Shown here: positions 25,145 through 34,522 of the stretch, one piece after another
Layout of the letters: every line of letters begins with the position of its first letter
Numbering within the stretch: position 1 is the first letter of the stretch
Assembly (NCBI RefSeq): GCF_007992095.1
Contig: NZ_BJZP01000024.1
Span: 1-64,000, forward strand
Source of the DNA: Paenirhizobium naphthalenivorans
Lineage (GTDB): Bacteria > Pseudomonadota > Alphaproteobacteria > Rhizobiales > Rhizobiaceae
Reading direction: 5' to 3'
DNA: 64,000 nucleotides
Program-made: the position numbers and the translations under genes
Notes under the pieces: model-generated
What the model was told of the DNA's origin: nothing
What the model saw: only the letters and a program-made list of their open reading frames with translations
The model's database searches: none

Positions 25145-27532
25145 ATGAAAACCACCGGCCCCGCTCTTTTCCGTCAGAAACTGCTTTCAACCGGCGACGC
25201 ATTCCTGCGTCTGGGTGAAGCCGGCCAGACTGCGGCCGAGGCGGAACGTATCCGGGCAATCCGTCTCGCTTCGGTCCTACGCAACACACCGTGGATGATG
25301 GCTGCCAACATCGCCAATGCGTCGGTCGCTCTGATTGCCTTTCACAACAGCTCACTGTTCCCCTGGATCGCGGCTTGGACCCTGATGGTCGTCGGCATCG
25401 CGCTCGTCACCGGCTTCGGTTCGTGGCAAGGGCGCCGCCTGCCGCCACGCGAGACGGCATCGCTAAGAGGGTCCCGCCGCGCCGTCATTTTTGCAGCCCT
25501 GCTGAGCGCCCTTTGGGCGGCTCTCGTCTTGTTGTTCTATGATGGAGCGAACGAGCAACAGCGTCTCGTCATCGTCGCCATCACGGTCGGCATGATGGGC
25601 GGCGGCGGGTTTGCACTGGCAACGGTCCCACCAGCGGCAATCACCTTCAGTGTCGTCATGGGCTTGGGGGCATTGGCGGCGCTCAGCTCCGCGACCGAGC
25701 CGGTGGGCATTATCCTTCTCGCCCTCTATCTGATCTACGCCGCCATCATCATACGCGCGTCACTTGCGCTCTGCGAGAGCCTGACAATTCGGGTCCGGGC
25801 ACAGATGGCAGCCGCCGAACAGCGCGATGTCATCGGTTTGCTGCTCAACGACTTTGAGGAACATGCCGCAGATTGGCTGTGGGGCCTTGATCACGACCTG
25901 CATTTACGCCGTGCCTCGTCGCGCTTCTTTGAGCAACTGCACTATGACGAAGCCCATGCCTTCGGCCGCCCCTTTTGGGAGCTCTTACCCTGTAGCGGCA
26001 GCTCTTGTAGAATGCTGCCCCAAATGAATGGTTCGGATGACCTGCGCCAAATGCTCGAAGGCCGCGCCTCCTTCCGCGATTTCGAAATCTGTGTGATGCG
26101 GGATGGCCAGCCGGCCGTGTGGTCGCTGAGCGCAAAGGCCATGGTTGACGCCAAGGGCGAGTTTGCCGGCTATCGCGGTGTCAGCCGCGACGTGACACAG
26201 GCGCGCGAGGCACGAAACCGGATCGAGTACATGGCCCGCCACGACAGCCTCACCGACGTCGGCAATCGTATCCTGCTCAACGAAGAACTCGATCGGGCGA
26301 TCGGGCGCCTCGAGCGATCGGGCGAGCATTTCTCTATCCTTCTGCTCGACCTCGACCGCTTCAAGCAGGTCAACGATATGCATGGCCACAGCGCTGGTGA
26401 CGAGCTGCTACGCGAGGTCGCCAGCGTACTGAAATCCGCCTGCGGCGACGCCAATATCCTCGCGCGACTGGGCGGCGACGAGTTTGTCGTAATTCACACT
26501 GCCATGAACGCACCGCGCGCGGCCACCGAACTGGCGAACAGGCTTGTGGAGGCCCTCTCGCGGCCCTTTGCGCTTTCATCAGGCACCGCCCGTATCGGAG
26601 TGTCGATCGGCATCGCCAGCGCCCCGCTCGACGGCAGCAATACCGACATCCTGATGCGCAACGCAGACCTCGCCCTCTACCGCGCCAAGGCGGAGGGCCG
26701 AAACCGCTTCCAGTTCTTCGACAGATCACTGGACGCTGCCGCCCGCCGTCGAAATCTGATCGAGCAGGAATTGCGCACAGCTGTAGCTAACGAGTCCCTG
26801 ACAATGAACTTCCAGCCACTCGTCGACAGCGGCGATGGTCAGGTACTTTGCGTGGAGAGCCTTTTGCGGTGGAACCACGCCACTCTGGGAGCGATCAGCC
26901 CGGCGGAGTTCATCCCCATCGCCGAGGACGTCGGCCTGATCGAGCAAATTGGTGCGTGGGTAATCCGCCAAGGCTGCATGACCGCGGCCGCTTGGCCGGA
27001 AACGGTGCGGATCGCCGTAAACCTGTCGCCACGGCAATTCGGCGGCACCGGTCTTTATGCCAGCATCGCCGCAGCGCTGCGCGATTCGGGTCTGCCACCG
27101 TCCCGCCTTGAGCTGGAAGTCACAGAGTCATTGCTGTTGAAAACCGACACGCTGGTCGAATCGACGCTGACGGCGATCAAGGCGCTCGGCGTTCGCATCG
27201 CCCTTGACGATTTCGGCACAGGCTATTCCTCACTCAGCTATCTGCGAAAATATCGCTTTGACAAGCTGAAGATTGATCAGTCCTTCATCTCGGACATAGA
27301 GAGCAATCGCGACAGTCGCGCTATCGTCAGCGCCATCATCGCCCTCGGAAGGGACCTCGGCATATCGCTCGCCGCCGAAGGTGTCGAGACCGAAGGACAG
27401 TACAAGATCCTACAGACGCTCGGCTGCAGCGAGCTTCAGGGCTACCTCATCGGTCGCCCCATGCCGTCAGATGAACTGTCGTCTTTCCTCACAAGCCGCG
27501 CAGCGGCATCATCTGTGCGTCAGCGCGCCTGA
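25145..27532 (+). CDS. Membrane GGDEF-EAL protein (cyclic-di-GMP turnover)
   Basis: A 795-residue bifunctional-looking protein. Residues about 45-205 hold about six membrane spans of MASE-like character. A PAS-like domain at about 225-350 ends in YRGVSRDVTQARE. The GGDEF domain (LARLGGDEFVV) has an intact active site but lacks the RxxD inhibitory site (the equivalent residues are GDAN). The EAL domain has CVESLLRW in place of the usual EALLRW, but the catalytic Glu, IALDDFGTGYSSL, KIDQSF and AEGVET are all present, so phosphodiesterase activity is likely. The ATG at 25145 follows an AT-rich stretch. Confidence 0.92.
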   Translation: MKTTGPALFRQKLLSTGDAFLRLGEAGQTAAEAERIRAIRLASVLRNTPWMMAANIANASVALIAFHNSSLFPWIAAWTLMVVGIALVTGFGSWQGRRLPPRETASLRGSRRAVIFAALLSALWAALVLLFYDGANEQQRLVIVAITVGMMGGGGFALATVPPAAITFSVVMGLGALAALSSATEPVGIILLALYLIYAAIIIRASLALCESLTIRVRAQMAAAEQRDVIGLLLNDFEEHAADWLWGLDHDLHLRRASSRFFEQLHYDEAHAFGRPFWELLPCSGSSCRMLPQMNGSDDLRQMLEGRASFRDFEICVMRDGQPAVWSLSAKAMVDAKGEFAGYRGVSRDVTQAREARNRIEYMARHDSLTDVGNRILLNEELDRAIGRLERSGEHFSILLLDLDRFKQVNDMHGHSAGDELLREVASVLKSACGDANILARLGGDEFVVIHTAMNAPRAATELANRLVEALSRPFALSSGTARIGVSIGIASAPLDGSNTDILMRNADLALYRAKAEGRNRFQFFDRSLDAAARRRNLIEQELRTAVANESLTMNFQPLVDSGDGQVLCVESLLRWNHATLGAISPAEFIPIAEDVGLIEQIGAWVIRQGCMTAAAWPETVRIAVNLSPRQFGGTGLYASIAAALRDSGLPPSRLELEVTESLLLKTDTLVESTLTAIKALGVRIALDDFGTGYSSLSYLRKYRFDKLKIDQSFISDIESNRDSRAIVSAIIALGRDLGISLAAEGVETEGQYKILQTLGCSELQGYLIGRPMPSDELSSFLTSRAAASSVRQRA

Positions 27533-27540
27533 TCGGAAAG

Positions 27541-27566
27541 CCTTGACACGGCCAGCCGTTTCAAGG
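27541..27566. terminator. Bidirectional hairpin between convergent genes
   Basis: CCTTGA and TCAAGG arms enclose an inner ACGGC/GCCGT stem (read on the minus strand), giving an 11-pair hairpin with one mismatch. It sits between the GGDEF-EAL stop (27532) and the degP stop (27581). No strong T-run flanks it. Confidence 0.5.
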
Positions 27567-27580
27567 TCCCAAGACAACCG

Positions 27581-29110
27581 CTATTCGAGCGGAATGGCGA
27601 CGTGTCGAAGGTTGCCTTCGGCGTCCGAGATCATCATGTAGGCATTGCGCCGTCCCTCGCTCTTGAGGGTGGTCAGCGTCTCTCCGACATCCGCAGGCGT
27701 CTCGACGAACTCCTGAGCCACCTCGACGATCACCTGGCCGGGTTCCAGTCCCTTCTCGGCCGCCGGAGACCCCGGCTTGACCGCAGTGATCACAACACCC
27801 TCCACGCTCTCGGCGATCGAATAGGTCTTGCGCGCTGCATCGTCGAGCGATCCGATTTCGATCCCGATCGCCCCGACAATTGCCGGTAGCGGCGCGCCCG
27901 GTTCGGTCGGCGACTGCTGCTCGCCGCCCTCGTCGCTTGAGCCCATGTTCTCGTCCGGCGCTCCCTCGCCATCCGAGGACGCCGCGTCGGCTGCCTGCTC
28001 GTCTTCGAGCCGCCCAAGCTTGACCTTGAGCGTCTGTTCCTTGCCGTCCCGCAGAACCACCACATCGACGGCGGTGCCGACGGCACTCTCGGCAACGATC
28101 CGCACGAGACCGCGCGTATCGTCGACGGCCTTGCCGTCGAAGCGAACGATCACGTCGCCGACCCGGATCGGACCATTCTCGACCGGTCCCCCTTTGACCA
28201 GACCGCTCACCAACGCGCCGCGCGCCTTGCCGATCTTGAGGCTTTCCGCCACCTCCTCGCTGACCGGCTGGATCCGCACGCCGAGCCAACCTCGGCGTGT
28301 CTCACCAAATTCGATCAATTGCTTGATGACGTTTTCGGCAAGCTCCGTCGGAACCGCAAAGCCGATGCCGATCGAGCCGCCACTGGGAGAGATGATCGCC
28401 GTGTTGATACCGATCACCTCCCCGTTCATATTGAACAGCGGGCCACCGGAATTACCCTTGTTGATCGCGGCATCGGTCTGGATGAAGTTGTCATAAGGCC
28501 CGGCGTTGATATTGCGACCGCTGGCCGAAATGATGCCGACCGTGACCGTGCCACCCAAACCGAATGGGTTGCCGATCGCCATAACCCAGTCGCCGATCCG
28601 CATCTTGTGGGAGTCGCCAAACCTGACGGCCAAAAGCGGTGCCTGCGGCTCGACCTTCAAAACCGACAAATCGGTCTTGGGATCGGTGCCGATCAACTTG
28701 GCCTTGAGCTTGGAGCCGTCTGGGAAGATTGCCTCGATGTCGTCGGCGCCTTCGATCACGTGATTGTTGGTGACGATGAAGCCCGCAGGGTCGATGACGA
28801 AACCCGAACCGAGCGAATTGACCTTGTTATTACCGCTGCCATCGCCGCGATTCTTGAAAAAATCCTCGAACAACTCCTGGAAGGGCGAACCCTCCGGCAC
28901 CTGCTGCACCGGCCCATCGCCTTCTTCCTTGACGTTCTGCGACGTGGAAATATTGACCACCGCGCCGAGCAGGCCCTGCGCGAGGTCAGCCACGGATTCC
29001 GGTCCCTGGGCAAGGGCCGGACGCGCCGCACCGAGAGAGCCCATCACCAGAGCCGCACCGAGCAGCATGGCTGGAATAAGAGGGTGAGACTTGGCGGCAG
29101 TGCGGATCAT
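27581..29110 (-). CDS. degP: Periplasmic serine protease/chaperone Do (DegP/HtrA family)
   Basis: A 509-residue exported protease for misfolded envelope proteins. A signal peptide ends near residue 34 (ARPALAQ). The trypsin-like domain carries the triad His117 (TNNHVIEGAD), Asp147 (DPKTDLSVLK) and Ser221 (NKGNSGGPLF). Two PDZ domains follow, at about 290-380 and 400-500, separated by an acidic Glu/Asp/Ser-rich linker. It lies at the 3' end of the thyA-folA-hflK-hflC-DUF2065 group, 99 bases after DUF2065, so it may have its own promoter. Confidence 0.95.
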   Translation of the reverse strand: MIRTAAKSHPLIPAMLLGAALVMGSLGAARPALAQGPESVADLAQGLLGAVVNISTSQNVKEEGDGPVQQVPEGSPFQELFEDFFKNRGDGSGNNKVNSLGSGFVIDPAGFIVTNNHVIEGADDIEAIFPDGSKLKAKLIGTDPKTDLSVLKVEPQAPLLAVRFGDSHKMRIGDWVMAIGNPFGLGGTVTVGIISASGRNINAGPYDNFIQTDAAINKGNSGGPLFNMNGEVIGINTAIISPSGGSIGIGFAVPTELAENVIKQLIEFGETRRGWLGVRIQPVSEEVAESLKIGKARGALVSGLVKGGPVENGPIRVGDVIVRFDGKAVDDTRGLVRIVAESAVGTAVDVVVLRDGKEQTLKVKLGRLEDEQAADAASSDGEGAPDENMGSSDEGGEQQSPTEPGAPLPAIVGAIGIEIGSLDDAARKTYSIAESVEGVVITAVKPGSPAAEKGLEPGQVIVEVAQEFVETPADVGETLTTLKSEGRRNAYMMISDAEGNLRHVAIPLE

Positions 29111-29209
29111 GCAGGCTTCCTCTTGGGAATGGCGTCGTTTTTGGCCGCAGCATAAGGCGGAAAAATGAAAGGGGAAATCAGTTTCACAGGGCGCATCGTC
29201 AGTCGAGGA

Positions 29210-29395
29210 TCAGCCGCGCACCAGCCAGACGAGGCCAACACCGCAGGTGACGGCGATCAGGCCGGCAAGCCGTAATTGCTCCGCCGGTATGGACGGGAGC
29301 AATTGGGCCATTTTCACAAGAAAACGAGGGGCCAGCACGTAGACCAGCCCCTCGATAATCAGGAAAAAGGCAAAACCTGCGAGCAGATCCGCCAT
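29210..29395 (-). CDS. DUF2065 small membrane protein
   Basis: A 61-residue protein made of two membrane helices (LLAGFAFFLIIEGLVYVLAP and LAGLIAVTCGVGLVWLVRG) with PRFLVKMAQLLPSIPAEQLR between them, the DUF2065 pattern. In many proteobacteria this family follows hflC, as here: the start is 9 bases past the hflC stop codon. Its function is unknown; a role as a small partner of the HflKC complex is suggested only by position. The ATG at 29395 is chosen over an upstream TTG because family members start with MxDLL. Confidence 0.88.
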   Translation of the reverse strand: MADLLAGFAFFLIIEGLVYVLAPRFLVKMAQLLPSIPAEQLRLAGLIAVTCGVGLVWLVRG

Positions 29396-29403
29396 GGCGA
29401 CCG

Positions 29404-30336
29404 TCAATTGCCGGTGAACGGAGCGGCGGGAGCCGCCGGCGAAGCCGGAGCCGCGCCTTGCGCATCGTTGAAGAAGCGGAAGAAGTCCGACTTCGGCGAA
29501 AGCACCATCGTCGTTCCACTGTTGCTGAGCGCTCCGGTATAGGCCCGCATCGAGCGATAGAACTCGAAGAAGGCTTCGTCGCGCCCGAAGGCCTCACCGA
29601 AGATCCGGTTGCGCTCGGCATCACCCTGACCGCGCAGGACTTCCGAATCGCGCTGGGCACCCGCCTGCAATTCGACGACCTGACGGTCGGCGATGGCGCG
29701 GCGGCGCTGGCCTTCTTCGTTACCGCGGGCGCGGATCAGTTCCGCCTCAGCCAGACGCTCCGCCTTCATGCGCTCGAAGGTCTGCTGCGAGACTTCCTGC
29801 GTGAGGTCGGTGCGGCGGATGCGCACGTCCGAGATGGTAATGCCGAGCGATTCCGCGTCGACCCGGAGATCATCGCGAACCTCCTGCATCATCGATGCAC
29901 GGGCATCCGACAGGGCGGCCTCGAAGCCGCGCAGACCGTAGACCCGGCGCAGCGAGGCGTCGAGACGCGTGCGCAGGCGCGATTCGGCAGATTCCCGGTC
30001 GCCGGATACGGTTTCGCGGAAGCGACGAGCATCGGTGATCTTGTACACCACGAAAGCATCGACCTCGTAGAACTTACCGCCCGAGACCTGGACACGGATG
30101 TTGTCGAGGTCAAAGCGTAGCGCCTGATCCTGAACATACTGGACACGATCGGCATCGGCGAAAGCAAAGGGCAGCTTGAAGTAAAGGCCCGGCTCGCTGT
30201 GGACGGCCTGGATCTGGCCGAAGCGGACCACGATTGCCTGCTGGCGCTCGTTGACGACGAAAACCGAGGAATAGATCAGCAGCAGCACAGCTGCGAGGCC
30301 GATCAGGACATAGGCGAGACGATTGGACATGATCAC
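29404..30336 (-). CDS. hflC: HflC, regulator of FtsH protease
   Basis: A 310-residue SPFH/prohibitin-family membrane protein that forms a large periplasmic cage with HflK around FtsH and limits its proteolysis of membrane proteins. One N-terminal span (LAYVLIGLAAVLLLIYSSVF) is followed by VNERQQAIVVRFGQI and the long coiled-coil rich in charged residues. The C-terminal Pro/Ala-rich end is typical. Its first ATG (30336) overlaps the hflK stop by 4 bases; the second Met (30330) is possible. Confidence 0.95.
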   Translation of the reverse strand: MIMSNRLAYVLIGLAAVLLLIYSSVFVVNERQQAIVVRFGQIQAVHSEPGLYFKLPFAFADADRVQYVQDQALRFDLDNIRVQVSGGKFYEVDAFVVYKITDARRFRETVSGDRESAESRLRTRLDASLRRVYGLRGFEAALSDARASMMQEVRDDLRVDAESLGITISDVRIRRTDLTQEVSQQTFERMKAERLAEAELIRARGNEEGQRRRAIADRQVVELQAGAQRDSEVLRGQGDAERNRIFGEAFGRDEAFFEFYRSMRAYTGALSNSGTTMVLSPKSDFFRFFNDAQGAAPASPAAPAAPFTGN

Positions 30337-31424
30337 TTGTCTCCCTGCGTCTGGCCCATCCGGCCAATTTCGTTGAGCGGCAGATAGGGCACCACGCCAC
30401 TCTGGTTTTCGTCGATGATCACCTTGTTCGAATTCTTCAGAACCTGCTCCATGGTTTCGAGATAGAGGCGCTTGCGGGTGACCTCCGGCGCCTTGCTGTA
30501 TTGCTCGTAGATGTCGACGAAGCGTTGCGCCTCACCCTCGGCTTCCTTAACGACACGATCCTTGTAGGCGGCCGCTTCTTCGCGCATCTGCGCGGCCTGA
30601 CCGCGGGCCTGACCAAGCTTCTGATTGGAGTACTTGTTGGCCTCTTCGACGAAACGGTCTTCATCCTGCTCGGCGCGCTGCACTTCGTCGAAGGCGTCGG
30701 CGACTTCACGCGGCGGAGCCGCATCCTCGATCGCCACCGCATTGATGGAAATGCCGGCACCATAGGTGTCCATCGTCCCCTGGATGATCCCCTTCACGTC
30801 TGCGGCGATCCCCTGACGGGCGTCGCGGAAGATGTCCTGTGCGGGCCGACGGCCGACCACTTCGCGCATGGCGCTTTCGGCCACCTGCTGCAAGGTCTGC
30901 TGCGGGCTCTCAAGATTGAAAAGATAGGATTTGGGGTCGCTGACGGTATAGAGAACAGAGAACTGCACGTTGACGATGTTCTGATCACCGGACAGCATCA
31001 ACCCGGAACCCGACGAGGACGAAGCCTTGGCGCCGATGTTCTGCTGCTGTTCCGTGACCTTGACGATCTCGACCGTTTCAAGCGGCCAAAGATGAAAATG
31101 CAGGCCGGGCATGGCCACTTCGTCCTTCGGCTTGCCGAAGCGCAGTTCCACGCCGCGCTCATCCGGCTGGATGGTATAGATCGCCTGCATGAGCCAGAAA
31201 GCACCAAGAACCAGAACGAGAACAGCGATCACGCCGCCGTTGAAGCCGCCTGGGATGATATTTTTCAGCCGGTCCTGACCACGCCGGATCAGATCTTCGA
31301 GATCTGGGGGCGTATTGCCGCCACCGCCGCCACGCGGCCGGTTCGGCCCCTGCCCCCAGGGGCCCTGATTGTTACCGCCGCCGCCGCCCCATGGACCGCC
31401 GCCGTTCTGATTGCTCCAGGGCAT
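30333..31424 (-). CDS. hflK: HflK, regulator of FtsH protease
   Basis: A 363-residue partner of HflC. The N-terminal about 55 residues are a Gly/Asn/Pro-rich cytoplasmic tail (NQNGGGPWGGGG), followed by one span (GVIAVLVLVLGAFWLMQAIY), the SPFH domain (TIQPDERGVELRFGKP) and a coiled-coil. It overlaps hflC by 4 bases (ATGA). folA ends 146 bases upstream, so the hflKC transcript may have its own promoter there. Confidence 0.95.
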   Translation of the reverse strand: MPWSNQNGGGPWGGGGGNNQGPWGQGPNRPRGGGGGNTPPDLEDLIRRGQDRLKNIIPGGFNGGVIAVLVLVLGAFWLMQAIYTIQPDERGVELRFGKPKDEVAMPGLHFHLWPLETVEIVKVTEQQQNIGAKASSSSGSGLMLSGDQNIVNVQFSVLYTVSDPKSYLFNLESPQQTLQQVAESAMREVVGRRPAQDIFRDARQGIAADVKGIIQGTMDTYGAGISINAVAIEDAAPPREVADAFDEVQRAEQDEDRFVEEANKYSNQKLGQARGQAAQMREEAAAYKDRVVKEAEGEAQRFVDIYEQYSKAPEVTRKRLYLETMEQVLKNSNKVIIDENQSGVVPYLPLNEIGRMGQTQGDK

Positions 31425-31570
31425 TCATACCTCTTAACTTGAAATTCTCTCCCGATGCCTGCGCGGCTACCTTTCGGCCCCTCGCGGACGCTATTCCCGT
31501 TATAGGGATCGGCATCAAGGCTTTCAACGTAAAGCACTTAACTTCTTCGCGAGCTGCGGGAAATAATACG

Positions 31571-32095
31571 TTATGCCGCAGGTCTTCGCCGGTAGACGGC
31601 GTAACGCGTCGGATAGTTGTCCTTCTCGCCCGCGGCGAAAGGCGTTTCCTCGATTTTTTCGAAGACCTCTGGATCGATCGCCGGAAAGACCGTGTCACCC
31701 TCGATCATGGCCTCGATGTGCGTCACATGCAGCGTGTCGGCCAACGGTAGCGCCTGCCGATAGATCTCCCCCCCGCCGGCGACGCATATCGCGTCGACGC
31801 CCGAGGCGATGGCGATCTCCTTCGCCCGTGCCAGCGCAGCCTCCAAGTTAGAAGCCGTCTCGACGCCCGGCCCTTCGATCGCCGGACCACGACTGACTAT
31901 TACGTGCGGCCGGCCAGGCAAGGGCTTGCCGCCGACCGACTCGAAGGTCTTGCGTCCCATCACCAGAGGCTTTCCCACGGTCAGCGCCTTGAACCTCTTG
32001 AGGTCGGTCGATAGCTTCCACGGCATATCTCCGTCCCGACCGATCACCCCGTTTTCCGCCATGGCGACGACGATAGCTATATTGGGTTGGTTCAT
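31571..32095 (-). CDS. folA: Dihydrofolate reductase
   Basis: A 174-residue enzyme that reduces dihydrofolate to tetrahydrofolate with NADPH. Visible features are IAIVVAMAENGVIGRDGDMP with the substrate-binding segment, PWKLSTDLKRFKALT with the catalytic-site acidic residue, VMGRKTFESVG, LPGRPHVIVSR and VAGGGEIYRQALP. The ATG at 32095 (MNQPNIAIV) is favoured over an upstream frame extension that would overlap thyA. It follows thyA by 32 bases; the two regenerate and consume the same folate cofactor. Confidence 0.95.
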   Translation of the reverse strand: MNQPNIAIVVAMAENGVIGRDGDMPWKLSTDLKRFKALTVGKPLVMGRKTFESVGGKPLPGRPHVIVSRGPAIEGPGVETASNLEAALARAKEIAIASGVDAICVAGGGEIYRQALPLADTLHVTHIEAMIEGDTVFPAIDPEVFEKIEETPFAAGEKDNYPTRYAVYRRRPAA

Positions 32096-32127
32096 TGCCT
32101 GCCTTCCGTCGACGAAACCGGACGCCC

Positions 32128-32922
32128 TCAAACGGCGATCGGCGCCTTGATGCTTGAATCCGCTTCGTAACCTTCGAGGGTAAAGTCCTCGAACTTAAAG
32201 GCAAACAGATCCCCGATCTTGGGGTTGATGCGCATCGTCGGCAGCCGCTTCGGGCTGCGCGAAAGTTGCAGCTTGGCCTGCTCGAAATGATTGGCGTAGA
32301 GATGGGCGTCGCCGAGCGTATGAACGAAATCTCCGGGCTCAAGACCCGTCACCTGCGCCACCATCATCGTCAACAGCGCATAGGAGGCGATGTTGAAGGG
32401 AACGCCGAGAAAGATGTCGGCCGAGCGCTGATAGAGCTGACAGGACAGTTTTCCGTCGGCGACGTAGAACTGGAACAGGCAATGACAAGGCGGAAGCGCC
32501 ATTTCATCGACCTCCGCCGGATTCCAGGCGGTGACGATATGGCGGCGCGAATTCGGGTTCTTCCAGATGCCCTCGACGAGATTGGCGATCTGATCGATAT
32601 GCCCCCCCTCGCCGTCCGGCCAGGACCGCCATTGCGCACCATAGACCGGACCGAGATCGCCGTTTGCATCGGCCCATTCGTCCCAGATCGTCACGCCGTG
32701 CTCCTTCAGATAGGCGATATTGGTATCGCCCCTCAGGAACCACAGCAATTCATGGATGATCGAGCGCAAATGCAGCTTCTTGGTCGTGGTGACCGGAAAA
32801 CCGTCAGAAAGGTCGAAGCGCATCTGGTAGCCGAACACCGAACGGGTGCCCGTGCCAGTACGATCGCCCCGATCGGAGCCGGTCTCCATCACGTGGCGCA
32901 AGAGGTCGAGATATTGCTTCAT
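32128..32922 (-). CDS. thyA: Thymidylate synthase
   Basis: A 264-residue enzyme that methylates dUMP to dTMP using methylene-tetrahydrofolate. The catalytic Cys146 is in [13 protein letters not shown], with [11 protein letters not shown] at the N-terminus, YGAQWRSWP and [10 protein letters not shown] further on, all highly conserved. It is the classical ThyA, not the flavin-dependent ThyX. It leads the thyA-folA pair, so dihydrofolate produced here is recycled by the next gene product. Confidence 0.97.
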   Translation of the reverse strand: MKQYLDLLRHVMETGSDRGDRTGTGTRSVFGYQMRFDLSDGFPVTTTKKLHLRSIIHELLWFLRGDTNIAYLKEHGVTIWDEWADANGDLGPVYGAQWRSWPDGEGGHIDQIANLVEGIWKNPNSRRHIVTAWNPAEVDEMALPPCHCLFQFYVADGKLSCQLYQRSADIFLGVPFNIASYALLTMMVAQVTGLEPGDFVHTLGDAHLYANHFEQAKLQLSRSPKRLPTMRINPKIGDLFAFKFEDFTLEGYEADSSIKAPIAV

Positions 32923-32963
32923 GGTTTGGCCGCCGATTCCTGTTCGGCGGTAATGTAGCGTCG

Positions 32964-32992
32964 CGGAGCGGCCGAACCAAGCAGCCGCTCCG
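32964..32992. terminator. Hairpin between DUF2853 and thyA
   Basis: A perfect 9-base stem CGGAGCGGC / GCCGCTCCG with an 11-base loop lies between the thyA start and the DUF2853 stop. GTTTT follows on the plus strand only. It probably separates the minus-strand DUF2853 transcript from thyA. Confidence 0.5.
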
Positions 32993-33009
32993 GTTTTCCA
33001 AGGTTGGTG

Positions 33010-33318
33010 TCAGAGGTCGCCGAGCTTGCCGAGTTCCTTGGCCACCAGATAATAAAACGTCACGCGTGACTTGCTGTTGTCGCCCTTCATTGCAGCACAG
33101 ACGGCATCGACCGCCTTGTCGGCGGCATCCCCCGTCACGCCGAGCTTCTTGCCACACCACTTCTCCTTGACGCGGCCAAGTTCGACCGGATCGGAGGCGG
33201 CGACCAGGGACGAATCCCGATTGCGAAGGGCAATGCCCAGGTGGCGCACGATCTTTTGGACCACCGCCTCGTCGGCATTGGCATCGTAAAGCTTCACATC
33301 TGCGAGATAGTCCGTCAT
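33010..33318 (-). CDS. DUF2853 family protein
   Basis: A 102-residue cytoplasmic protein matching the DUF2853 pattern: a helical N-terminus MTDYLADVKLYDANADEAVV, then AASDPVELGRVKEKWC and a C-terminal SRVTFYYLVAKELG. The function is unknown; a structure-only family, common in Rhizobiales. AGGAAGAGGCCC lies before the ATG at 33318. It stands alone on the minus strand. Confidence 0.85.
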   Translation of the reverse strand: MTDYLADVKLYDANADEAVVQKIVRHLGIALRNRDSSLVAASDPVELGRVKEKWCGKKLGVTGDAADKAVDAVCAAMKGDNSKSRVTFYYLVAKELGKLGDL

Positions 33319-33529
33319 GGGCCTCTTCCTTTCGCTTGAACGCGGGCGTCTCATACGCGCTCGCTTGATAAGCAGAATGTGAGAGTGAGCCATGGCCGTC
33401 AAGCGCCATGCATCGCGCTGCAAGGATCGGAACGAAAAAACCGCCGCGCGGATTGTATTTTCGCAAGAGACCGGCGATGAAAACGAAGAGGCCGGGCGCC
33501 ACGGAACCAGCAGACAAAGGACATTCGAA

Positions 33530-33952
33530 ATGACGTTCAATCGGCTGATACTGGCACTTCTAACGGCGCTATCTCTCTCGAGCCTCGTCCCTCCCGCCCA
33601 CGCGCAGTCGGGTGCCTCCCCGCGTTTTCTCGGCACATGGACTGTCGTTGCCGGCAATTCCGGCGGCAAATGCCAGATCACGCTCATGAGCCGGCAACGC
33701 GCCGGCCATTTGGCCGCCCGTGCGGTCTCGTGTCGCGGTCCGCTCGCAAGGGTCAGCGGCTGGGCGCATTGGCGCAACGGCTTCACATTGCTCGACCGGG
33801 AAGGCCGGCAGATTGCCAGCCTCAGCCCCGCCCGCGGCATTATGACCGGCCGCCTGCCGGACGGCTCGCTCGTCATCATGCGCCCGGGCGCCGGGCGACG
33901 GACAGACGCGACGCAGGCTCCGGCAGCCGGCCGCAATGCGCACCGCCCCTAA
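33530..33952 (+). CDS. Exported AprI/Inh-like protease inhibitor
   Basis: A 140-residue exported protein. A signal peptide at residues 1-26 ends in PPAHAQ. The mature domain has FLGTWTVVAGNSGGKCQITL and a second Cys in RAVSCRGP, which would form the disulfide typical of the AprI/Inh (Omp19-like) beta-barrel inhibitors of metalloproteases. GFTLLDREGRQIASL gives the last strands, and the C-terminus is basic and Pro/Ala-rich. No target protease lies adjacent. Assignment is by fold-pattern resemblance. Confidence 0.65.
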   Translation: MTFNRLILALLTALSLSSLVPPAHAQSGASPRFLGTWTVVAGNSGGKCQITLMSRQRAGHLAARAVSCRGPLARVSGWAHWRNGFTLLDREGRQIASLSPARGIMTGRLPDGSLVIMRPGAGRRTDATQAPAAGRNAHRP

Positions 33953-34052
33953 GGCCGGTTGATGTCAACTTTTGATGCGCGATTCAAATCTGATGAATGC
34001 GCAAGCATGACACCCCTTTTCATCGGCGAATGAACCACCTATATGTGTCTCG

Positions 34053-34376
34053 CCGGCCTTCGGGTCGGATATGGCGATAAACGGTCGGTGTAATAAACCT
34101 ATTGGACCCGGGGGCGGTACCCGGCGCCTCCACCAAAAACCGGTCGGTCCTTGATGACCGGCTTTTGATGGGGGCGAAATAGGATCGACAAGGGTGTAAA
34201 GATCGAACTTTTGCTCGGCATGATACCGCCGTTATCGGGTCACAAGTGTAGTTGCAAACGACAACAACGCTAAGGGTTATGCTCTCGCTGCCTAATGGCG
34301 GTGCGGGAAATCCGAACCAAGTCCTCTAGGTTAGCCCCTTGAGGCGGGGTCCGAAGGCACCTGGCAACAGAAGCCT
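34053..34376 (+). ncRNA. ssrA: Circularly permuted (two-piece) tmRNA
   Basis: This rescue RNA is split as in alphaproteobacteria. The acceptor piece comes first and ends with CGCCTCCACCA at 34125-34135. The coding piece begins at 34170 with GGGGGCGAAATAGG. GGGGGCG pairs with CGCCTCC to form the 7-base acceptor stem, with the alanine-identity G-U at the third pair. GCCTTCGG (34056-34063) pairs with CCGAAGGC (34351-34358) to join the pieces. The 34-base spacer 34136-34169 holds its own hairpin (CCGGTC/GACCGG) and is probably removed. The tag frame at 34254-34295 reads ANDNNAKGYALAA, then stop. The outer boundaries are approximate. sspB follows. Confidence 0.95.
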
Positions 34377-34522
34377 TCACCTTCTCTCGCCTTTGCCTAC
34401 CTTCCTCTTTTCAAATCGTGTAATATGCTTCGTCATGACTCGATAGACGGGGGCTTTCCCCGAATCCGGCGTCGTGGCATATAGCCGCGCAAAGACGCCA
34501 AGCAAGAGAAAGACAGGATCAT

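Noticed and set aside
34010..34140. Possible ordinary tRNA gene because of a CCACCA end and a T-arm-like stem
   Set aside because: The acceptor stem pairs with a segment 34 bases downstream and a tag reading frame follows, so it is the acceptor piece of permuted tmRNA.
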